Below, in pieces: positions 1 to 5,722 of a DNA stretch of 5,722 nucleotides. Source of the DNA: Bacteroidota bacterium (lineage in GTDB: Bacteria; Bacteroidota; Bacteroidia; Bacteroidales; VadinHA17); contig VGGM01000114.1 in assembly GCA_016868515.1 (NCBI GenBank), positions 1-5,722 on the forward strand, written 5' to 3'. Position 1 is the first letter of the stretch. Each line of letters starts with the position of its first letter. Both the position numbers and the translations under genes were made by a program. Under the pieces are notes generated by a model that saw only the letters and a program-made list of their open reading frames with translations, was not told the DNA's origin and did no database searches.

Positions 1-566
1 TGGAATCGGGACTGAAAGAGGTGGCAAATCCTTCCGAACTCTTCCTTAACAGACACGATGAAGCGCTCAGCGGTGTCGCAATTGCAGCAACAATTGATGG
101 TGTCAGACCGTTCATGATTGAGACACAGGCACTTGTGAGTACGGCCGTTTACGGCACACCTCAGCGAAGTTCCACCGGATTCGATGTAAGGCGGCTTAAT
201 ATGCTGCTCGCAGTACTTGAGAAGAGGGCAGGCTTCAGGCTCGGAACCAGGGACGTATTCATGAACATAGCTGGCGGCCTCAGGGTAACCGACCCTGCCA
301 TCGACCTTGCCGTTATAACCGCAGTTCTGTCGTCAAACCTCGATATAGCTGTGCCGGGCGAGGTCTGTTTTGCAGGAGAAATAGGCCTGTCAGGTGAAAT
401 CAGGCCTGTTCCGAGGGTTGAACAGAGAATAAGGGAAGCGGCCCGGCTGGGCTTCGAAAGAATCTTAATATCAAAATACCACAGGAAAACCGTACTGCCT
501 AAAAATGGACCTGAAATTATTACTGCCGGGAAAATTGAGACCCTGGTGAAACACCTCTTCTCCTAG
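1..566 (+). CDS. radA: DNA repair protein RadA, C-terminal part (5' end outside the window)
   Basis: RadA (also called Sms) is a cytoplasmic RecA-like ATPase that drives branch migration of recombination intermediates. The frame is open from the first complete codon at position 3 to a TAG at 564-566, giving 187 residues. The usual protein is about 450-460 residues, so the zinc finger, Walker motifs and KNRFG motif lie upstream of the window. What is visible is the Lon-protease-like C-terminal domain, starting at ESGLKEVANPSELFL and running through DVFMNIAGGLRVTDPAIDLAV and FAGEIGLSGEIRPVP, which are characteristic RadA blocks. The position of the Lon catalytic serine is occupied by the DPAIDLA stretch, so the domain should be proteolytically inactive, as known for RadA. 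The GTG at 21 is an internal valine codon (the V of KEVANPS), not a start. The gene converges on the penicillin-binding protein gene and overlaps its end by 4 bp. The identification is firm. Confidence 0.95.
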   Translation, partial: ESGLKEVANPSELFLNRHDEALSGVAIAATIDGVRPFMIETQALVSTAVYGTPQRSSTGFDVRRLNMLLAVLEKRAGFRLGTRDVFMNIAGGLRVTDPAIDLAVITAVLSSNLDIAVPGEVCFAGEIGLSGEIRPVPRVEQRIREAARLGFERILISKYHRKTVLPKNGPEIITAGKIETLVKHLFS

Positions 567-2917
567 TAACGCTGCCTTGTTATTGTCGACCCTGGCTTTT
601 GCGACTTAAGTTTATCACAATCAAGTTCGAGGGTGAACCCCGGTGGTGCCTCAAATGTATCCTCAACCATCATGGAGAATTCCGGATCGGCATATACACG
701 CTTCAGGAACTCTGCAAAAACAGGAAGGGCCATGTTGGCTCCCTGTCCCGTACGCAGATCCTCAAAGTGAATGGCCTGGTCCTCCCAGCCCGTCCATACC
801 CCGGCCACCAGGTTCGGGGTAATGCCCATGAACCATCCGTTTGCATGATTCTGGGTGGTTCCGGTTTTTCCTCCTATCTGGTTCATTAACTGATAAGTTG
901 CCCTTAACCTTATACCCGAGCCAGTCTGTACCACACCCATTAGCAGATTGGCCATAAGGTAGGCCTGTTCCTCTGTGAGAACCTCTTCAATCCCTGGCGT
1001 GAACCTCGAAATGACATTACCATTCCTGTCCTCAATGCGTGTTACATATATGGGCTGTGTATAAACACCCTTGTTCGAATAGGTGCCGTAGGCTCCAACC
1101 ATCTCTTCGAGCGAAAGGTCGGCTGTACCCAGAAAAATCGACGGAACTTCGGGAACATAGCTCCTGATACCCATCCTCTGCATAAGATCGGCCACCGCAC
1201 CCGGTGAAAACTGCTTCATCAGCCATGCCGATATGTAGTTCTCCGACTGGGCAAGTCCCCACTTCAGAGTTACCATCTTGCCATGGTATTCGCCCGGGCC
1301 CGAACTCCTTGGCCTCCATATGCTGTCGGCAACCGTGAATTCATAAGGCACATTTGAAACCTCATGGCAGGGGGAAATGCCATTCTGCATCGCTATGGTA
1401 TACAGAAAAGGCTTGATAGTACTCCCAACCTGCTTCTTCTGGGCGGTTACGGCATCGAATTTTATATAGTTGAAGTTGGGGCCTCCGATATACGCCTTAA
1501 CACCCCCGGTATGCGGATCCATGGCCATGAACGACGACCGTACAAAGAACTTGTAGTACCGTATTGAATCCATCGGTGTCATTACCGTATCAATTATGCC
1601 CTCGTAACTGAACAGCCTCATGGGAACCGGTGTGTTGAACACCTTCATAATTGAGTCAGAACTTATCTTAAGCCTTTGCATCGACCGGTAACGATCAGTT
1701 CTTCTCATGCTGGTCTCCATAATACTCCTTATCTCCTCGGGGGTTATATCATCCGAGAAGGGAGGGTTACGGAACCTCCTGGCCGCTTTATAAAACGCAG
1801 GCTGAATCAGGCTGTCAAGATGATTTACCAGGGCCTCCTCGGCATATTGCTGCATCTTCGAATTGATAGTGGTATAAATCTTCAGCCCGTCATTGTAAAG
1901 GTTGTAATTGCTGCCGTCGGGTTTGTGATTCTTCCTGCACCACCCATAAAGCGGATTGTTATCCCACTGGTACTTTGCCTCATCGTAAGCCTCTTCCGTT
2001 GACCAGCCCGAAAGGCTGTCGGGGTTATAAGCAATCATGGTAGTGCGTATGTACTCCCTGAAATATGTGGCCAGTCCGGCAGTATGGCTGGCCTCCCTGA
2101 AATTGAGAACAATGTCAGCCTGTTTCAGTGAGTCGCCAGCCTCACGTCCAAGATATCCGTATTTGACCATCTGCGAGAGAACCACATTTCTCCTCTGCCT
2201 GGTTGCTTCGGGCCTTCTTACCGGATTGAAATATGAAGAGTTCTTGAGCATGCCCACAAGCATGGCCGACTGCTCTATCCCCAGCGAGTCGGGGGTGGTG
2301 TTGAAATAGACCTGGGCTGCCGAGCGTATCCCAACCGCATTGTTCACAAAGTCGAACTGATTCAGATACATTGTAATAATCTCTTCCTTGGTGTAGCTCT
2401 TTTCGAGCTTGACGGCAGTATACCACTCCTTGAACTTCGACATGCCAAGGTTGAAGCTCTTTCTCGCACCCTCCGAGTCAGCTATGGCACTCCTTGTCTG
2501 GTACAGGTTCTTTGCAAGCTGCTGTGTGATTGTACTGCCTCCGCCGGCCTGCTTCTGCCTTAGCAGGACACGCTTAACCGCCACCCTGACAAGCCCCCTT
2601 ACATCAATTCCTGAATGCCTGTAAAACCTTATATCCTCTGTTGATATCAGGGCATCAATCATGTAGGGCGAAATCTCTTCGTATTCAGTCCAGGTGCGGT
2701 TCTGAATGAAATACTTGCCGAGAAGAACATTATCCTCGGAATACACCTCGGCGGCAAGTTTGTTGTCGGGGTTCTCAAGTTCCTCAAAGGAGGGGATCGG
2801 ACCCATGACCCCTTCTGATATCAGAAAAAATATCAGAAACAATACCACGAAAGGTGAAGCAAAGAGCGCCCAGAACCAAATGATGTACTTCTTGTTATTC
2901 ACTGTATTGTCATCCAT
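563..2917 (-). CDS. Class A penicillin-binding protein (PBP1A type): peptidoglycan glycosyltransferase/transpeptidase
   Basis: Bifunctional cell-wall synthase that polymerises lipid II into glycan strands and cross-links their peptides on the periplasmic face of the inner membrane. Numbered from the ATG at 2917 (784 residues): a short cytoplasmic N-terminus, one transmembrane anchor at about 11-33, then GT51 with EDIRFYRH (catalytic Glu94), GGGSTITQQLAKN at 125-137, and LEKSYTKEEIITMYLN, whose Glu172 is the probable second catalytic glutamate. A linker leads to the transpeptidase with S499-T-I-K502 (acylated serine), S558-E-N560 and K684-T-G686. All catalytic motifs are intact and the length is normal for Bacteroidota PBP1A proteins (often annotated mrcA or ponA). 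A GTG directly before the ATG (2918-2920) is in frame and could add one residue; I prefer ATG because neither has a clear ribosome-binding site. The gene is divergent from topA and convergent with radA. It is a beta-lactam target by family. Confidence 0.95.
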   Translation of the reverse strand: MDDNTVNNKKYIIWFWALFASPFVVLFLIFFLISEGVMGPIPSFEELENPDNKLAAEVYSEDNVLLGKYFIQNRTWTEYEEISPYMIDALISTEDIRFYRHSGIDVRGLVRVAVKRVLLRQKQAGGGSTITQQLAKNLYQTRSAIADSEGARKSFNLGMSKFKEWYTAVKLEKSYTKEEIITMYLNQFDFVNNAVGIRSAAQVYFNTTPDSLGIEQSAMLVGMLKNSSYFNPVRRPEATRQRRNVVLSQMVKYGYLGREAGDSLKQADIVLNFREASHTAGLATYFREYIRTTMIAYNPDSLSGWSTEEAYDEAKYQWDNNPLYGWCRKNHKPDGSNYNLYNDGLKIYTTINSKMQQYAEEALVNHLDSLIQPAFYKAARRFRNPPFSDDITPEEIRSIMETSMRRTDRYRSMQRLKISSDSIMKVFNTPVPMRLFSYEGIIDTVMTPMDSIRYYKFFVRSSFMAMDPHTGGVKAYIGGPNFNYIKFDAVTAQKKQVGSTIKPFLYTIAMQNGISPCHEVSNVPYEFTVADSIWRPRSSGPGEYHGKMVTLKWGLAQSENYISAWLMKQFSPGAVADLMQRMGIRSYVPEVPSIFLGTADLSLEEMVGAYGTYSNKGVYTQPIYVTRIEDRNGNVISRFTPGIEEVLTEEQAYLMANLLMGVVQTGSGIRLRATYQLMNQIGGKTGTTQNHANGWFMGITPNLVAGVWTGWEDQAIHFEDLRTGQGANMALPVFAEFLKRVYADPEFSMMVEDTFEAPPGFTLELDCDKLKSQKPGSTITRQRY

Positions 2918-2930
2918 CACAGGGAAATCG

Positions 2931-2940
2931 TTTGGCCAAA
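2931..2940. repeat. 10-bp perfect palindrome TTTGGCCAAA
   Basis: A perfect inverted repeat without a spacer, overlapping the proposed -7 box and start-site region of the penicillin-binding protein gene. The position would suit a repressor operator, but a 10-bp palindrome also occurs by chance and no regulator is encoded in the window. Only the symmetry is seen directly; any role is inference. Confidence 0.25.
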
Positions 2941-2944
2941 ATTA
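2937..2944 (-). promoter_or_regulatory. Candidate -7 box of the penicillin-binding protein promoter
   Basis: Read on the minus strand this is TAATTTTG, a perfect match to the Bacteroidota primary-sigma -7 consensus TAnnTTTG. It lies 19 bp upstream of the ATG at 2917, so transcription would begin near 2931 and leave a leader of roughly 15 nt. No TTTG is seen at the expected -33 position 19-21 bp further upstream, which reads as an A-rich stretch on this strand. The call rests on one motif in AT-rich DNA and is tentative. Confidence 0.4.
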
Positions 2945-2954
2945 GTAAATTATG

Positions 2955-2966
2955 AAGAATATTCTT
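2955..2966. repeat. 12-bp perfect palindrome AAGAATATTCTT
   Basis: A perfect spacer-free inverted repeat in the middle of the divergent intergenic region. It lies upstream of the proposed topA -33 box and between the expected -33 and -7 positions of the penicillin-binding protein promoter, so a bound protein could affect both. A run of seven T follows at 2965-2971. The segment is AT-rich, so chance is a real explanation. It is not a terminator, since the stem would have no loop and it does not follow a gene end. Confidence 0.25.
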
Positions 2967-2973
2967 TTTTTAT

Positions 2974-3005
2974 TTTGAAGTTAGCAGCCATTATGTTTTA
3001 CTTTG
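2974..3005 (+). promoter_or_regulatory. Candidate Bacteroidota-type promoter of topA
   Basis: TTTG at 2974-2977 fits the -33 element, and TTACTTTG at 2998-3005 fits the -7 consensus TAnnTTTG at five of six fixed positions (T instead of A at the second). The spacer is 20 bp, within the usual 19-21 bp range. Transcription would start near 3010-3012. That leaves about 24 nt before the ATG at 3035 but only about 9 nt before the in-frame ATG at 3020, which supports the downstream start for topA. Confidence 0.45.
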
Positions 3006-3034
3006 TCGTGTTTTTCTAAATGTGTCTGTCATCC

Positions 3035-5344
3035 ATGAGTGAGAATCTTGTAATTGTTGAGTCGCCGGCCAAAGCAAAGACAATCGAGAAATTCCTTGGT
3101 AAGGATTTCAGGGTTGTTTCGAGTTTCGGCCATATTCGCGACCTGTCGAAGAAGAACCTTGGAATTGATATTGATAAATCATTTACCCCTGAGTATGAGG
3201 TTCCGGCCGAAAAGCAGAAGGTAGTGACCGCCCTCAGGAAAGCTGTATCTGAAACCCGTACCGTTTGGATTGCCTCCGATGAGGACAGGGAGGGAGAAGC
3301 CATTGCATGGCATCTTTCCATGGTACTCGGGCTTGACCCGGCTGCCACGAAACGCATTGTTTTCCATGAGATTACCAAAGACGCCATCACTTCGGCCATA
3401 GAAAACCCCCGCAGTGTTGACATGAACCTTGTATATTCACAGCAGGCAAGAAGAATACTTGACAGGCTGGTTGGCTTTGAGATATCACCAGTTCTCTGGA
3501 AAAAGGTACAGCCTTCCCTCTCGGCCGGCCGGGTTCAGTCGGTGGCGGTAAGGCTGCTGGTTGAAAGAGAACGCGAAATAATAGGGTTCCGTACCGAGTC
3601 ATCATTCAGGGTTACCGCTCTTTTCCTGATTGATGAAGACAATCCTGCCGCAGGCGTCATAAAGGCTGAAGCTTCAAAAAGGTTCCGGAGTGAGAAAGAG
3701 GCAATTGAGTTCCTTGAATCATGCCGCAGTGCCGGTTTCAGTGTCGCCGGTATAACAGTTAAACCCGGAACACGCTCACCTGCACCGCCATTCACCACAT
3801 CGACCCTTCAGCAGGAAGCGTACAGGAAACTGGGCTTCTCGGTGGCACAAACAATGTCAGTGGCACAGAAGCTTTACGAATCGGGCAGGATAACATACAT
3901 GAGGACCGATTCAACCAGCCTGTCAAAGCTTGCCCTCGGAATGGCACAAAAGATGATTGCCTCGGAATTTGGTGAAAACTATTCAAAGACACGGCAATAC
4001 AAGACCCGCTCAAAGGGTGCACAGGAGGCTCACGAGGCTATCAGGCCAACCTACCTTGACAAGCCGCAGGTAGCCGGCTCCCAGCAGGAAAAGAGACTTT
4101 ACGAGCTCATATGGAAAAGAACCATAGCCAGCCAGATGGCCGACGCTGTTGTTGAGCGGACAACACTGACCATAAATGCCGGTGGAACCGGGGTCAGCTT
4201 CACTGCTGTGGGTGAAGTGATAAAGTTCGACGGTTTTTTAAGGGTATATACCGAGTCGACCGATAATGAACAGGTAGACGATGAAGCCACGGTAATTCCT
4301 CCGGTCAGCACCGGCACAAAATTATGGTACGATAACATTACGGCATCCGAGCGCTTCACCACACCACCTCCAAGATATACCGAGGCAAGTCTTGTCAGGA
4401 AGCTCGAAGAGCTGGGTATCGGAAGACCTTCTACCTATGCACCTACAATATCCACAATTCAAAACAGGGGATATGTTGCACGGGGCGACCGCCCCGGCGA
4501 AAAGAGGACCATCAGGACCCATGTATTGCAGGGAGGAAAGATTAAGCCGGTGACAAAATCGGAGATGGCAGGAAGAGAGAAGGCAAAGCTGTTCCCGATG
4601 GATATTGGCATGATAGTAAATGACTTTCTGATTGAGAATTTCGCCGATATTGTCGATTACCACTTCACCGCAACAGTCGAAAAGCAATTCGACGATATTG
4701 CCGAGGGCAGACTGTCATGGGTTGACATGCTTGGATCCTTTTACTCATCGTTCCATCCCGCGGTTGTGCATACCCTTACAAAAAGGGAAAAGAAGACTGG
4801 TGCCAGAATACTCGGCACCCACCCTGAAACCGGTGAACAGGTATCGGTGAAGATGGGAAGGTTTGGACCGGTAGTACAGGTTGGTGAAGGTACCGGCGAC
4901 AGTAAGCCCCGGTACGCCAGCCTGCTTAAGAATCAGCTTATTGAAACCATAACGCTCGAAGAGGCACTGGGTTTGTTCCGGCTACCCAGGAAGGTAGGTG
5001 AGATTAGTGGCAGTGAGGTGGTGGCCGGAATCGGACGTTTTGGTCCGTTTATCAGGCACGAAAACAAGTTTTATGCCCTGAAGAAGGGGCACGACGATCC
5101 CTACACAATCGATATCGGCAGGGCTGCAGAACTGATTTCCGAAAAGGATGAGAGCGAGAAGAAGAAGGTAATTGCAGAATTTGGAGAATACCGGATACTT
5201 AACGGTCGTTACGGACCCTACATTACCTTCAACCGTGAAAACTACAAGATACCAAAGGGTAAGGACCCGGGTTCACTTACGGCCGACGATTGCAAAAAGA
5301 TAGTCGGTGAGAGTGCCGCGAAGCCGAAGAAGAAAAAGAGATAA
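3035..5344 (+). CDS. topA: DNA topoisomerase I (type IA)
   Basis: Relaxes negative supercoils by cutting one strand through a 5'-phosphotyrosine link. It has 769 residues from the ATG at 3035. The Toprim domain is N-terminal, with LVIVESPAKAKTIEKFLG (Glu9) and the metal-binding D82-E-D84-R-E86. The type IA core follows, with catalytic Tyr288 in RITYMRTDST, EAHEAIRPT at 331-339 and GIGRPSTYAPTI at 461-472. The C-terminus has three repeat units marked by GR(F/Y)GP at 608, 667 and 724, then a basic tail PKKKKR. Only two cysteines occur (230 and 753), so the four-cysteine zinc fingers of the E. coli enzyme are absent, as is usual for Bacteroidota TopA. An in-frame ATG at 3020 would add MCLSS; I reject it because family members begin just before NLVIVESPAKAKTI and because of the promoter position. 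The gene is divergent from the penicillin-binding protein gene and 13 bp ahead of the ureohydrolase-family gene. Confidence 0.97.
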   Translation: MSENLVIVESPAKAKTIEKFLGKDFRVVSSFGHIRDLSKKNLGIDIDKSFTPEYEVPAEKQKVVTALRKAVSETRTVWIASDEDREGEAIAWHLSMVLGLDPAATKRIVFHEITKDAITSAIENPRSVDMNLVYSQQARRILDRLVGFEISPVLWKKVQPSLSAGRVQSVAVRLLVEREREIIGFRTESSFRVTALFLIDEDNPAAGVIKAEASKRFRSEKEAIEFLESCRSAGFSVAGITVKPGTRSPAPPFTTSTLQQEAYRKLGFSVAQTMSVAQKLYESGRITYMRTDSTSLSKLALGMAQKMIASEFGENYSKTRQYKTRSKGAQEAHEAIRPTYLDKPQVAGSQQEKRLYELIWKRTIASQMADAVVERTTLTINAGGTGVSFTAVGEVIKFDGFLRVYTESTDNEQVDDEATVIPPVSTGTKLWYDNITASERFTTPPPRYTEASLVRKLEELGIGRPSTYAPTISTIQNRGYVARGDRPGEKRTIRTHVLQGGKIKPVTKSEMAGREKAKLFPMDIGMIVNDFLIENFADIVDYHFTATVEKQFDDIAEGRLSWVDMLGSFYSSFHPAVVHTLTKREKKTGARILGTHPETGEQVSVKMGRFGPVVQVGEGTGDSKPRYASLLKNQLIETITLEEALGLFRLPRKVGEISGSEVVAGIGRFGPFIRHENKFYALKKGHDDPYTIDIGRAAELISEKDESEKKKVIAEFGEYRILNGRYGPYITFNRENYKIPKGKDPGSLTADDCKKIVGESAAKPKKKKR

Positions 5345-5357
5345 CTGATATTCAGCC

Positions 5358-5722
5358 ATGATAAATCTGACCGACTACCTTGATCCAGTCAGTCTTGAAA
5401 GACATTCGGCAGGGAACATACCTGATCAGTCGCAGTTTTCACGCACCCTGACCGTAAATACCGAAAGCAATCCACTGACAACATTAAAGGGGTTCAGGGC
5501 AGCTATCATCGGTGTTCCCGATGACAGAACCTCGCCCGAACCGGGAAGTGCAGCTGCCCCCGATGCAATAAGGCGGATATTGTACGGCATGGCGCGTATA
5601 CCAGGGAAAATGAAGATCGCCGATACAGGCAATCTCAAGCCGGGAGCCGGTCCGAATGACACGATAGCCGGGCTGACTGAAGTACTGAACCATTTCAGTC
5701 AGCACAATATACTTACCATTAT
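5358..5722 (+). CDS. Arginase/formimidoylglutamase-family (ureohydrolase) protein, N-terminal part (3' end outside the window)
   Basis: The frame opens at the ATG at 5358, 13 bp after the topA stop, and stays open for 121 codons to the window edge. The N-terminal 40 residues are not distinctive. Residues 46-76 (FRAAIIGVPDDRTSPEPGSA and onward through APDAIRRILY) match the first strand and following G-xxx-AP-xx-IR segment of the ureohydrolase fold, and IADTGNLKPGAGPNDTIAGLTEVL at 87-110 continues it. The family hydrolyses guanidino or formimino groups at a two-metal centre (arginase, agmatinase, formimidoylglutamase HutG). The metal-binding GGxH, DAHxD and SxDxD motifs would lie beyond the window, so neither substrate nor activity can be judged here. 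Bacteroidota homologues are often annotated as formimidoylglutamase, but no histidine-degradation genes are visible. The short gap and shared strand suggest transcription with topA. Codon use resembles the neighbours. Confidence 0.82.
   Translation, partial: MINLTDYLDPVSLERHSAGNIPDQSQFSRTLTVNTESNPLTTLKGFRAAIIGVPDDRTSPEPGSAAAPDAIRRILYGMARIPGKMKIADTGNLKPGAGPNDTIAGLTEVLNHFSQHNILTI

Noticed and set aside
544..600. Possible terminator hairpins at the radA/PBP junction (GGTG-AAA-CACC at 545-555; AGTAAC...GTTATT at 565-584).
   Set aside because: Stems are only 4-6 bp, one with a wobble pair, and neither has a proper U-run directly after it on the relevant strand. Not strong enough to call.
599..889. 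96-residue plus-strand open frame opposite the 3' end of the penicillin-binding protein gene.
   Set aside because: Its reverse complement encodes the conserved transpeptidase KTG region in the true frame, and the plus-strand product has no recognisable features.
2813..2839. 14-bp perfect palindrome (2813-2826) and a 10-bp direct repeat ATATCAGAAA (2818-2827 and 2830-2839).
   Set aside because: It lies inside the transmembrane anchor of the penicillin-binding protein and encodes FLIFFLISE. Repeated Phe-Leu-Ile codons explain the direct repeat, and a functional DNA site is not needed.
3016..3423. 135-residue minus-strand open frame opposite the start of topA.
   Set aside because: It is antisense to a highly conserved Toprim-coding segment, resembles no family I recognise, and has low-complexity composition typical of a shadow frame.
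3522..3531. GC-rich symmetric stretch CGGCCGGCCG within topA.
   Set aside because: It encodes the conserved SAGRVQS motif of topoisomerase I, so the base pattern follows from coding.
5426..5705. Two overlapping minus-strand open frames of 73 and 78 codons at the right end.
   Set aside because: They are antisense to the ureohydrolase-family frame on the plus strand, whose protein sequence is recognisable; these are shadows.

Overview
The window looks like chromosomal housekeeping DNA from a member of Bacteroidota, most likely Bacteroidales or a close relative. This rests on the protein sequences (a class A penicillin-binding protein and a zinc-finger-free topoisomerase I of the type I associate with that phylum), on the lack of clear Shine-Dalgarno sequences at the starts, and on promoter boxes resembling the Bacteroidota consensus (-33 TTTG / -7 TAnnTTTG). 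No species can be named from the sequence alone.

Layout, left to right. (1) Positions 1-566, plus strand: the C-terminal 187 residues of the DNA repair/recombination ATPase RadA, cut by the left edge. (2) Positions 563-2917, minus strand: a complete bifunctional class A penicillin-binding protein (PBP1A type) with a transmembrane anchor, a GT51 glycosyltransferase domain and a transpeptidase domain, all key motifs present. It converges on radA, and the two stop codons share a palindromic CTAG. (3) Positions 2918-3034: an AT-rich divergent intergenic region with a candidate promoter for each flanking gene and two short perfect palindromes. (4) Positions 3035-5344, plus strand: complete topA, DNA topoisomerase I, with its C-terminal repeats and a lysine-rich tail. 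(5) Positions 5358-5722, plus strand: the first 121 codons of an arginase/formimidoylglutamase-family protein, cut by the right edge and only 13 bp downstream of topA, so probably cotranscribed with it.

The genes do not form one pathway. RadA (branch migration in recombination) and TopA (relaxation of negative supercoils) both act on DNA, the PBP builds the cell wall in the periplasm, and the last gene is a metabolic ureohydrolase-family enzyme. There are no tRNA or rRNA genes, CRISPR arrays, insertion sequences, or signs of recent transfer. I found no undescribed system. The points that merit a check are the shared stop codons, the compact divergent promoter region, and the linkage of topA to the ureohydrolase gene.
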